Below, in pieces: positions 7,890 to 15,432 of a stretch of 64,000 nucleotides of DNA. The translations under genes and the position numbers were made by a program. Below the pieces are notes generated by a model that was not told where the DNA came from, did not search any database, and saw only the letters and a program-made list of their open reading frames with translations. This DNA comes from Planococcus maitriensis (GTDB taxonomy: Bacteria; Bacillota; Bacilli; Bacillales_A; Planococcaceae). Positions within the stretch are counted from its first letter, which is position 1. Each line of letters opens with the position of its first letter. Location: positions 248,001 through 312,000 of the forward strand of contig NZ_QLZQ01000001.1 in assembly GCF_003289925.1 (NCBI RefSeq). The letters run 5' to 3'.

Positions 7890-8597
7890 ATGAAAAAACC
7901 ATGGATCATGGCACAGACATGGCGGGATCTCGTGTTTTTGCATTGGCCGATTTCGCCTGAGGCACTGCGCCCGTATGTACCGGCAGAGCTCGAAATCGAT
8001 TTATTCGAAGGCCGGGCATGGATCGGGGTCGTCCCGTTCATTGCCGATCACACGCGCCTGCGCTTTTCCTTGCCTTTTCCCATCGCAGGGACGTACCGCG
8101 AATTGAATGTAAGGACATATGTAAAATACAACGCCCGGTCTGGAGTCTACTTTTTCAGCCTGGATGCCGATAGCCTGCTAGCTGTAAAAGCGGCAAGTGC
8201 AGGAGGGTTTCTTCCTTATCGATATGCCCATATGAAAGTTGTGAAAAAAGACAGACGCTATGTGTTTATGAGCCGTCTTGCTGCATCCGGAACCGGAGAG
8301 GGGTTCCGGATGGGCTTTACGCCAAGCGCCGGGATATTGAAGGCATCTAAACTCGAGCAATGGCTGACGGAACGTTACTGTTTATGGACAAAGCCGAAAA
8401 CTGTCCTGTATCGCGTAGATATTGCGCATACACCTTGGCAATTGCAGAATGTCCATATTGAAATAGCTGAAAACTCACTTGCGCAATTTCTGCCTGTTGG
8501 CTGGCATGCCAAGGAACCGCTAGCCCATTTCTCAGCGGTCCAGAAAACACGGTTTTATCCGCCTGTTCCTGAAAGCAAAACAAAAGCCGATCATTAA
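7890..8597 (+). CDS. DUF2071 (YqjF-like) protein
   Basis: 235 residues. The N-terminal stretch WRDLVFLHWPISPEALRPYVP, with the following VPFIADHTRLR and FRELNVRTYV-like segment, marks the DUF2071/YqjF family, which has a fold related to acetoacetate decarboxylase. No catalytic role is established. AAAGGGGGAGG lies before the ATG. The gene is monocistronic between two terminators, and its last codons form part of the downstream hairpin. Confidence 0.8.
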   Translation: MKKPWIMAQTWRDLVFLHWPISPEALRPYVPAELEIDLFEGRAWIGVVPFIADHTRLRFSLPFPIAGTYRELNVRTYVKYNARSGVYFFSLDADSLLAVKAASAGGFLPYRYAHMKVVKKDRRYVFMSRLAASGTGEGFRMGFTPSAGILKASKLEQWLTERYCLWTKPKTVLYRVDIAHTPWQLQNVHIEIAENSLAQFLPVGWHAKEPLAHFSAVQKTRFYPPVPESKTKADH

Positions 8598-8612
8598 AAA
8601 TGATCGGCTTTT
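8582..8612. terminator. Bidirectional terminator overlapping the DUF2071 stop codon
   Basis: AAAAGCCGATCATT pairs with AATGATCGGCTTTT. The stop codon lies in the loop side of the left arm. It also faces the minus-strand gene that ends at 8625. Confidence 0.8.
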
Positions 8613-8624
8613 GTTTATTTGTTT

Positions 8625-9017
8625 TTATTTTCGGTTCGGCTCTTGTTTTAAAGTATGGGATGTTTCTTTTTGCTCCCATAGGCGTTTTTTCAAGTAGATA
8701 TGGTAGAACCATTCGCCCGCAGCAATCAGCAACGCTGTGTAGATAGCTGCAGCGACCAAGGAGAAATCCGGATTTTCGATCAGGAATTCTCCAAGGAGCC
8801 AAACAATCAGGAATGCGAGCACTAAATCGCCGCCAGTTGCGATCTTATTGGATGTACGGGGAAATATCAACATATCGCCGGCATATCCAACGGCTGTAAT
8901 CACTAAACTGATTACGAAAATGTCGAATACACGAACTCCGTAAATCAGTCCAAGAACCAGAAATACGACCGCAAAGCTCATTGCAAATTTCATCAAGATT
9001 GCTTCGATGTGCTTCAT
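8625..9017 (-). CDS. DUF2512 (YndM-like) four-helix membrane protein
   Basis: 130 residues starting MKHIEAILMKF. Four hydrophobic helices lie at about 6-24, 30-48, 61-80 and 87-105, ending in a basic tail. This is the layout of the DUF2512/YndM family of Bacillales integral membrane proteins, whose function is unknown. A 14-codon longer start exists, but AGGAGGGC is correctly placed only for the ATG at 9017. The gene follows the general stress dehydrogenase by 82 bases on the same strand and may be read from its sigma-B type promoter. Confidence 0.75.
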   Translation of the reverse strand: MKHIEAILMKFAMSFAVVFLVLGLIYGVRVFDIFVISLVITAVGYAGDMLIFPRTSNKIATGGDLVLAFLIVWLLGEFLIENPDFSLVAAAIYTALLIAAGEWFYHIYLKKRLWEQKETSHTLKQEPNRK

Positions 9018-9099
9018 GCCATGCCCTCCTATACAACTTTTTTGAATAGGTGTCTTCATTCCAATACTCTATTGGATTTTGTTATGCAAAAAGATCATC

Positions 9100-9975
9100 T
9101 CATGAACTGATAAAGTCTCCTCCGTTTACGTGAATCGCTTGGCCAGTAACGTAAGTCGAGTCAGCGGAGGCGAGATAGACATAAGCCGGAGCGAGTTCAG
9201 CAGGCTGCCCGCGCCGCTCCATCGGCGTATCGCCGCCGTGTTCGCCGACTTTTTCGGCGCTGAATGTTGCCGGGATGAGCGGTGTCCAAATCGGGCCCGG
9301 GGCGACCGAGTTGACTCGGATGCCCTGTTCGCTGATATTGGCGGATAAAGAACGGGTGAAGCTCGTTATCGCGCCTTTGGTGGACGAGTAATCAATCAAT
9401 TCAGGCGAGCCGCGGTAAGCGGTCACCGATGAGGTATTGATGATGCTGTCGCCTTTGGATAGGTGCGGCAAAGCGGCTTGGGTCAAATAAAACATGCTGA
9501 AAATATTTGTCTCGAAAGTTTCCCGCAATTGTTCGGGGCTGATATCAAGGAAATCGTCTTTCGGGAATTGCTTCCCCGCATTGTTGACAAGAATATTCAA
9601 TTGGCCAAATTCACCGATTACATCAACCACCAATTGATGGCAATTCTCGACTTGGCTCACATCCGTTGCGAATTTCTGGGCTTCTGCACCGTAGGCTTTC
9701 ACGGCTTCGATGGTTTTATCCGCGTCATCGTGTTCATCAAGGTAGGCGATGGCGATACTGGCACCTTCTTTCGCATAAGCGATTGCTACAGCACGCCCGA
9801 TTCCACTGTCGCCGCCTGTAATCAATGCGACTTTCCCTTCCAATTTGCCGGCGCCTTTGTAATGCTCGTCATCATATATCGGTTCCGGAGACATTTCGCT
9901 TTCTATCCCAGGCTGATGGTCTTGTTCCTGGGGATCAACTTGGTCATGGATTTTTTCATATTTATCTTTTGACAT
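9100..9975 (-). CDS. ydaD: General stress protein 39-like short-chain dehydrogenase
   Basis: 291 residues. An acidic, Gln/Pro-rich N-terminal extension (about 1-42) typical of the GSP39/YdaD/YhxC group precedes a Rossmann domain with TGGDSGIG and NNAG motifs and the catalytic Y-x3-K in DYSSTKGA. It is an NAD(P)-dependent oxidoreductase of unknown substrate. B. subtilis YdaD is a sigma-B regulon member, and here a sigma-B type promoter with 13-base spacing lies just upstream. GAGGA precedes the start. Confidence 0.88.
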   Translation of the reverse strand: MSKDKYEKIHDQVDPQEQDHQPGIESEMSPEPIYDDEHYKGAGKLEGKVALITGGDSGIGRAVAIAYAKEGASIAIAYLDEHDDADKTIEAVKAYGAEAQKFATDVSQVENCHQLVVDVIGEFGQLNILVNNAGKQFPKDDFLDISPEQLRETFETNIFSMFYLTQAALPHLSKGDSIINTSSVTAYRGSPELIDYSSTKGAITSFTRSLSANISEQGIRVNSVAPGPIWTPLIPATFSAEKVGEHGGDTPMERRGQPAELAPAYVYLASADSTYVTGQAIHVNGGDFISS

Positions 9976-10010
9976 ATAGATGTCCTCCTCGTTATCAATA
10001 TATGGTAGTT

Positions 10011-10035
10011 ATTCCCGTTCCATTTCATGCTAAAC
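10011..10035 (-). promoter_or_regulatory. Sigma-B type promoter of the ydaD-like gene
   Basis: Minus strand: -35 GTTTAG (10035-10030), 13-base spacer, -10 GGGAAT (10016-10011). Confidence 0.65.
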
Positions 10036-10082
10036 GCGAAGAAAACCTTAACTCCAGCCGGCAGAGAATTAAGTGTCACCCT

Positions 10083-10117
10083 AAAAAAACAGCCGGAGAA
10101 GATTCCCAGGCTGTTTT
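10083..10117 (-). terminator. Terminator after sodC
   Basis: On the minus strand AAAACAGCC pairs with GGCTGTTTT, followed by T7. It lies ten bases past the sodC stop codon. Confidence 0.75.
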
Positions 10118-10126
10118 AAAAATTAC

Positions 10127-10762
10127 TTATTCAGCTGTCACCACGCCGCAAGCGACGCGTTCACCGGAGTCTCCGGAAGGATCGGTTTGGCCGTCATCTT
10201 CCGAAGCGTGAATCACAAGCGCTGTACCGCCTTCTTTCAATAGGGAATTATCTTCGCCAATTTGCAACGTGACGTTTTCTGCAGTCAGTTCATCCGTTGA
10301 AGTGCCATCGTCGGCAACTTCAATATTCTGGAGGTCGCCTGCATGAGGGCCGTCCGGGTTATCGTGACCATGGCTTGCGCTGGTCGGATTGAAATGACCG
10401 CCTGCTGATTCAAAATCAGGTGCTTCACACATTCCTTCTTCATGGAAATGGATGCCGTGCATTCCAGGCTCCAATCCTTCCACATTCAATTTGACCATGA
10501 CCCCGTTGTCCTCTTCCGTCAATTCGGCAGTGCCGGTCGCATCCCCATCCGCGTTAAGGAATTCAACCGTCAGCAATTGAACCTCACTGGCCCCTTCCGA
10601 ATCGCCTCCTGAACCATCCTGCGGTTCGCCTTCCTGTTCTTCCACTTCCTCTTCCTGCGGTTCGGCTCCGTCCGTTTCCGTCGGAGGTTCCGTTGTGTCA
10701 TCCCCACATGCCGCGAGCAGCAGTAAAAGGCCTAAAAGCATCAGCGTCAACCATGATCTCAT
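10127..10762 (-). CDS. sodC: Cu/Zn superoxide dismutase lipoprotein
   Basis: 211 residues. A lipoprotein signal ends at LLAAC (C19). A disordered acidic linker rich in Glu, Gly and Ser follows (about 20-60), then the SOD domain. All metal ligands are visible in order: HFH, GGHFNP, SASHG, GPHAGD and VIHASED, and the active-site arginine is in GERVACG. The enzyme should therefore be competent, unlike B. subtilis YojM, which is reported to have lost copper ligands. It would disproportionate superoxide on the outer face of the membrane. The ribosome site is AGGAGGAAGGAG. Confidence 0.9.
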   Translation of the reverse strand: MRSWLTLMLLGLLLLLAACGDDTTEPPTETDGAEPQEEEVEEQEGEPQDGSGGDSEGASEVQLLTVEFLNADGDATGTAELTEEDNGVMVKLNVEGLEPGMHGIHFHEEGMCEAPDFESAGGHFNPTSASHGHDNPDGPHAGDLQNIEVADDGTSTDELTAENVTLQIGEDNSLLKEGGTALVIHASEDDGQTDPSGDSGERVACGVVTAE

Positions 10763-10832
10763 CGCTTTTTCTCCTTCCTCCTAAAAAATGTTATTACCTT
10801 ACCTTACACATGTAGGAGGGGGTCTAAACCCG

Positions 10833-13448
10833 TCAATTCGTCATGGTGTCTTTTGGCTCATGCCCGCGGGCTTCTTTTCTTTTTCGCCGGCTCAGCCAAA
10901 ACAGGCCGATCGCGAGCGATAACAAACTGATGAACAGGGAAGGCAAAAAGAACGGCGGGCGGTAGCGCAGCTCAATATCGTTCACGCCGTCTTCGAGCGG
11001 AACGGCTAAAAAGGCGTAATTGGCTTTCAGTAAATCGACCGGTTCTTCATTGATGGTTGCCTGCCATCCTCTTTCGTAAGGAATCGATAAATTGAGGAAA
11101 GGGGCCCCTTCTTGATTATCGTAAGTGACGTCGACCTGGCTGCCGTCGATCTTCAAGTTGCTGGTACGGTCTGCCAATGCATTTTGCTCTCTCAAAAGGG
11201 CGTAGGGCTCTTTCACTATTTCAATATCCGTAAGTTTGTAAGTTCCCTCAGGCATGCGGATTTCAATTCTTTCTGCAGCCTCGACACGGATCGTCAAGTC
11301 ATCGACGAAAGTCTTGTAAATCGACTGGTTGGACTTGCGGGTCGTCCGGTACTCATTGACTTCGAGCGGAAAACCTTGGTCTGCTGCGGTATTCTCCAGA
11401 TGGAAAGAGATGTACAAATCGCCTTCTTCAGGAACTTCATCGAGCAGCAAATCGATCCCGCCGGTTTCTTCGGAGATATCGAGCAAGCCCTCATCATAGC
11501 TTGCGCCCGACTCTTCGATTTCATAATCAGCTTCTCCGGGGAAGCGGTCGGGAAGGGGCTCAGGTTCTATGTTTTCATCCAAGACGATTCCGCTGAGCAT
11601 GGCGTGTTCACGCAGCAATGGCGGCTCATCCGCTAGCTGGGCCTCTTGATAAACCTGGAAGGCCGGGCGTGCGAAAGGCAGTGGATAGCGGTTTTGGTAG
11701 GCGATGAAATTTTCGGTAGCGGCAAATTTGCGGAAACCGTATGGCACATTCGGATCGTTCCGCTCGCGTATCGCATAATTGCCTTGCAACAGGCTATGAA
11801 GGTTGCTGCGGTTGCCGAGTGTGGCGTAACGGCTGACGCTTTCCCGGCCCATATCGATTTCCAAATCGTATAAATAGAAATACAGCAAGTTCTTGTTCAA
11901 GATGCTGGAGTATGCACTCAGCCCTTGGAAATCCTGGACAATCGGCGTGTTATTGCGGACGCCTTCCATCCAGTCGATTCGGTACATCTCGCTCGTTTCC
12001 CGTTCTTGGATTTCATTGATCAAGGCGCGTACTTCGGTGTTATCGTAATCATCGCCTGTGATCAAATCTTCATCGACATCCGAGATGTTTCCAGCATCCA
12101 GCAGTTTTTCGCTCTGATAGATATTCGCAGTCACCAAAACCAAAGCGAGCAGCAAAGCCGCCAATAACGGTTTTTGCAATCGCTGCCGAATGGCGGGCGC
12201 TGCCAACGCGGCTGCCAAGGTCAAGATGAGGCCGGCCCATGCCAGGCGGGGGTAAAGTGTGGTGAATTCAAGTGTGCCGTCTTGCCATGCAAACCAGCCA
12301 TAAAAGAGGGCTGCCAAAATCGCGGCTCGGACAACTTCCTCCAAGCGAAGCTTATGGAAATGATCCAGGCCGCTGGCGATTGCCCCAGCCGACACAAACG
12401 AGATGAAATATTCCCAGCGATGTTGCGGGGCCGAGAACCCATTGAAGATACTGCCGACCATGGGGCTGTGGTAAAGAACAATAGTCACTATGCCGATCAA
12501 CGCAAAAAGCCGGAAACGGTGAAGCTTGTACAGCGATGGAATGAACAAAAATAGCATGAACATGGCCGGCAACAGGACATAGCGGCTCATGAAGAGGATG
12601 TTTTCCGTCGCTTCGAACCATGGAATATCCTGCTGGAAAGCGGGGCGGTGATTGTTCAAGAACGCATAGACGGAAGGGATGAACGACACCATGGACATGC
12701 CGGCGCCAATCACTCCCGCCATCAAGAACAATGCAACGGCCTTTTTCCATTTCGTTTCCGTCTTTTCAAGCGGAATGAACATGCGGAATAAAATATAGAT
12801 GCCTGCCAACAGGAAATTGATGTATGCGAAATAGAAATTGTCGATCATCGAAATCGCGATCGCGAACATAAACCAGCCGGGTTTTTGTTCCCGGAAGATT
12901 TTTTCAGCTCCGAAAATCAGCAAGGGCAGCCAGATGAATGCATCCGCGAAAAACTCCCAAAATGCGGTGTGGCGGAAGTACATCCCTGAAATCCCGTAGA
13001 TGCTTGCCCCGACAAATGCCGATAAACGTGTTATACGCATATAGCGGAATAAGATGTAGGCGACGATCAAGACGATTGTCAACCTGGCGACGCTGATGAA
13101 CACAGAAGCATTAGCCCAGAACAGGACATCGGGGTCCCCGATCAATTGAAGGGCATCAAGCAGATAAACAATCAAGATTGTAGTGATATACACGAAAGAA
13201 GTGGAAAAATAATAGGACAGTTCGCTGAATATGCCAGCGCCGAGGCCGAAATCAAAGGAATAAAAGAATTCGCCGCGCGTGTAGTGGTCATAAAGCAATT
13301 GCTTGAACGGCATCATCTGGGCAAGGCCGTCGTTGGGCCCGGCCATGTACTGGTTTTGAGTCCATTGAAACAGAAAGACGCCATGGCCGATCACGGCCAT
13401 GGCTAGAAATGCAACTGTCAGTAGAAGATAGGGACGAAAAGAGCGCAT
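10833..13448 (-). CDS. yfhO: YfhO-family polytopic membrane glycosyltransferase (GT-C fold)
   Basis: 871 residues from the ATG at 13448, close to the 861 of B. subtilis YfhO. An upstream in-frame ATG would overlap the previous gene by 47 bases. About a dozen membrane helices span the first 480 residues and one helix near the C-terminus precedes a basic tail. A large extracytoplasmic region lies between. YfhO proteins transfer sugar from an undecaprenyl-phosphate carrier to lipoteichoic or wall teichoic acid outside the membrane, after CsbB loads the carrier and a GtrA-like flippase moves it. It is the third gene of exactly that operon. Confidence 0.9.
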   Translation of the reverse strand: MRSFRPYLLLTVAFLAMAVIGHGVFLFQWTQNQYMAGPNDGLAQMMPFKQLLYDHYTRGEFFYSFDFGLGAGIFSELSYYFSTSFVYITTILIVYLLDALQLIGDPDVLFWANASVFISVARLTIVLIVAYILFRYMRITRLSAFVGASIYGISGMYFRHTAFWEFFADAFIWLPLLIFGAEKIFREQKPGWFMFAIAISMIDNFYFAYINFLLAGIYILFRMFIPLEKTETKWKKAVALFLMAGVIGAGMSMVSFIPSVYAFLNNHRPAFQQDIPWFEATENILFMSRYVLLPAMFMLFLFIPSLYKLHRFRLFALIGIVTIVLYHSPMVGSIFNGFSAPQHRWEYFISFVSAGAIASGLDHFHKLRLEEVVRAAILAALFYGWFAWQDGTLEFTTLYPRLAWAGLILTLAAALAAPAIRQRLQKPLLAALLLALVLVTANIYQSEKLLDAGNISDVDEDLITGDDYDNTEVRALINEIQERETSEMYRIDWMEGVRNNTPIVQDFQGLSAYSSILNKNLLYFYLYDLEIDMGRESVSRYATLGNRSNLHSLLQGNYAIRERNDPNVPYGFRKFAATENFIAYQNRYPLPFARPAFQVYQEAQLADEPPLLREHAMLSGIVLDENIEPEPLPDRFPGEADYEIEESGASYDEGLLDISEETGGIDLLLDEVPEEGDLYISFHLENTAADQGFPLEVNEYRTTRKSNQSIYKTFVDDLTIRVEAAERIEIRMPEGTYKLTDIEIVKEPYALLREQNALADRTSNLKIDGSQVDVTYDNQEGAPFLNLSIPYERGWQATINEEPVDLLKANYAFLAVPLEDGVNDIELRYRPPFFLPSLFISLLSLAIGLFWLSRRKRKEARGHEPKDTMTN

Positions 13449-13467
13449 AATGCCACCGTCTTTATGG

Positions 13468-13878
13468 TTATTTGGATTGCGCCGGCGCTTTAAGGATTTT
13501 CCCCGAAACGGCAAAGGTCACGGGAATAGTGAAAATCACTGCGGCAAATGGCGCGATGTTGCTGTTGATATGAAGAAATTCCACAAATATGAAAATCAGG
13601 AATGTAGAAACCGACATGTTCACGACTTGTGTCAGCGGGAAATACAAATATTTCTTCAAGGTCGGTTTCACCCGATACGTTACGTAAGTGTTCAGGAAAA
13701 ACGAAATGTTCAAGCTGATCAAAAATCCGATGATATGGGACAGCATATAGGCCCAGTCGAGCACATTATGCAAAAATAGGTAAATGGAGTAATAGCTGAG
13801 CGTGTTGACAACCCCAACAAAAACAAAGCGGGTGAACTCCGTATTCAAGCGCTTAAGGTTCATCGTATTCATCCACAT
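13468..13878 (-). CDS. GtrA/GtcA-family flippase for lipid-linked sugar
   Basis: 136 residues with four hydrophobic helices, beginning FTRFVFVGVVNTLSYY, the GtrA family signature. GtrA-like proteins are thought to flip undecaprenyl-phosphate-sugar across the membrane. The gene overlaps the csbB-like gene and lies 19 bases before yfhO, so the three are one translationally linked unit. The start is uncertain: ATG 13878 (26-base overlap) or ATG 13863 (11-base overlap), neither with a strong ribosome site. Confidence 0.85.
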   Translation of the reverse strand: MWMNTMNLKRLNTEFTRFVFVGVVNTLSYYSIYLFLHNVLDWAYMLSHIIGFLISLNISFFLNTYVTYRVKPTLKKYLYFPLTQVVNMSVSTFLIFIFVEFLHINSNIAPFAAVIFTIPVTFAVSGKILKAPAQSK

Positions 13879-14791
13879 TGCTCATCTCAACCAGGAAATG
13901 CGGCCGCTGTTTGGTCTCGTTGTAAATCCGCCCGACGTATTCCCCGATAACGCCTAGGCTGATCAATTGGATGCCCCCAAGCAGCAGGATGGCGGTGATG
14001 GTCGTGAAATAGCCGGGGGCGATGACGCCCCGCACCATGATTTCGTAGAACGTGAAAGCGATATAGAGCAAGGACAGGAACAAAACAAGAAAGCCGGTGT
14101 AAAAACAGATGCGCAACGGTTTCATATTGAACGAAATGATCCCATCGATGCCATAATTGACGAGGCTGCCCAAGGACCATTTGGAATCGCCTTCTGCACG
14201 TACGACATTTTCATAGCTGATGGTTTTCTTGCTGAGGCCGATCCACGAATAGATGCCTTTGGAAAAGCGGTTGCTCTCACTCAGCGATAGGATGGAATTG
14301 ATGGCTTTGCGGCTCAAGAGGCGGAAATCGCCTTCGCCGTCTTCGAAGCTGACATCCGTTACAGCATTGACGACTTTATAGTATAGGGAAGACAACGCGC
14401 TTCGCAATTTTGAATCCCCCTTGCGCGAACGTTTCGCGACCACTTGATGGAAGCCTTCTTCATAGCCCTTGACCATTTCACAGATCAATGTCGGGGGATG
14501 CTGCATATCGCTGTCCATCAGGATGGCAGCGTCCCCCTTGATGCGTTTCATCCCTGCGAACATAGCGGCTTCCTTGCCGAAATTGCGGGACAGGGAAATA
14601 TATTTCACGGTTTCGTGTTCATTGGCGAGTTTGAGTATTTCATCTAAAGTTCCGTCACTGCTGCCGTCATTGATAAACATGATTTCATACAGATAAGGAA
14701 GCGGCTCAAGTTCTTGCACCAAAGTCTTGTACATCGAAGCGATGTTCGCTTCTTCGTTGAAAGCTGGCACAATAATAGAGATCAGCTTCAT
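13853..14791 (-). CDS. csbB: CsbB-like undecaprenyl-phosphate glycosyltransferase (GT2)
   Basis: 312 residues. The N-terminal GT2 domain has ISIIVPAFNEE, FINDGSSD and the metal-binding DSD in ILMDSDMQHP. Two membrane helices follow at about 228-250 and 262-288. Such enzymes move a sugar (GlcNAc for CsbB) from a nucleotide donor onto undecaprenyl phosphate at the inner leaflet. It is first in the csbB-gtrA-yfhO operon. AAGGAG precedes the ATG. A TATAAT element about 110 bases upstream and a long palindrome in the leader are probable control elements. Confidence 0.9.
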   Translation of the reverse strand: MKLISIIVPAFNEEANIASMYKTLVQELEPLPYLYEIMFINDGSSDGTLDEILKLANEHETVKYISLSRNFGKEAAMFAGMKRIKGDAAILMDSDMQHPPTLICEMVKGYEEGFHQVVAKRSRKGDSKLRSALSSLYYKVVNAVTDVSFEDGEGDFRLLSRKAINSILSLSESNRFSKGIYSWIGLSKKTISYENVVRAEGDSKWSLGSLVNYGIDGIISFNMKPLRICFYTGFLVLFLSLLYIAFTFYEIMVRGVIAPGYFTTITAILLLGGIQLISLGVIGEYVGRIYNETKQRPHFLVEMSNVDEYDEP

Positions 14792-14846
14792 GATGGTGTT
14801 CTCCTTTCAATGGGCATTCAAAATCTCCCCTGAAAATCCATTTACC

Positions 14847-14876
14847 CATTTTTCAGGACATTATTCCTGAAAAATG
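14847..14876. promoter_or_regulatory. Perfect 12-bp inverted repeat in the csbB leader
   Basis: CATTTTTCAGGA and TCCTGAAAAATG are separated by six bases. A related half site, CCTGAAAAT, lies at 14829-14837. There is no T tract, so it is not an ordinary terminator. An operator or an mRNA hairpin is more likely. Confidence 0.5.
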
Positions 14877-14902
14877 CAACAAAGGAACAGGGAGCTCTTT
14901 TC

Positions 14903-14908
14903 ATTATA
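14903..14908 (-). promoter_or_regulatory. Probable -10 element of the csbB operon
   Basis: A perfect TATAAT on the minus strand. The -35 region 16-17 bases upstream is poor (TGCCAG). Confidence 0.4.
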
Positions 14909-15035
14909 CGCAAAATACGGTGCACTGGCATGCGCGGGCCATTGCAAGTGAATGATTGCCGAATGCTGAATTCTCTGAAAGGGGAGGTGCGCAGGAAATT
15001 TTTTTTTGCTGCAATGCCTATAGTGGTTGCGGCAT

Positions 15036-15049
15036 TGGAAACGCTTGCA
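15036..15049 (+). promoter_or_regulatory. cre-like site upstream of the serine operon promoter
   Basis: TGGAAACGCTTGCA fits the loose CcpA pattern TGNNANCGNNNNCA and lies 25 bases before the -35 element. This is a weak call from one match. Confidence 0.3.
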
Positions 15050-15074
15050 GAGAAATCTCAATATTTTTTATATA

Positions 15075-15103
15075 TTGACAATAGTTTTTCCCCTATATAT
15101 GAT
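15075..15103 (+). promoter_or_regulatory. Sigma-A promoter of the T-box/serA operon
   Basis: Perfect -35 TTGACA (15075-15080), 17-base spacer, -10 TATGAT (15098-15103). Transcription should start near 15110, giving the T-box leader. Confidence 0.8.
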
Positions 15104-15134
15104 GGACTCAATTCACTTATAACGATTAACTATT

Positions 15135-15382
15135 GCGACGGAGACAGGCCAACTGCAGAGGAATCCAAAGAGAGCTGATGGGTGGTGCGAATCAGCGGTT
15201 CCGGCAATTGGCAGCACTCCCGAATAGATGTGCTGAAACTACAGTAGGCCCATCCGCTGCATGCCCGTTACGCATGATATTTAATGAGGCTGCCTGCGTG
15301 CTGGGCAGTGAATTAGGGTGGTACCGCGACTGGAGACTCTTCGCCCCTTGCATCTTGGATGTGGGGCGTCGAGTCTTTTTTT
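15135..15382 (+). promoter_or_regulatory. T-box riboswitch leader, predicted serine-specific
   Basis: The conserved T-box AGGGTGGTACCGCG is at 15315-15328. Stem I shows AGAGAG with the distal helix CTGAT/ATCAG, then GGAA/TTCC and CCAA/TTGG. The specifier loop read between TTGG and the basal CTCC helix is CAGCA, giving specifier AGC (Ser) at 15213-15215. The terminator is GACTC-tt-CGCCCC pairing with GGGGCG-tc-GAGTC at 15335-15375, followed by T7. The antiterminator can form by AGGG pairing with CCCT. Uncharged tRNA-Ser should permit read-through into the aminotransferase and serA genes. Confidence 0.88.
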
Positions 15383-15432
15383 GTATACAAATTTCCAGAA
15401 TGAATTTTTTCAAATCGAAAGGGGACATTATC

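Noticed and set aside
14930-15178. 82-codon plus-strand open frame before the T-box
   Set aside because: It runs through the promoter and into the T-box leader, and has no family or plausible composition.
15133-15432. In-frame upstream extension of the class V aminotransferase
   Set aside because: These 100 codons lie on the T-box riboswitch and terminator. The ATG at 15433 has the ribosome site.
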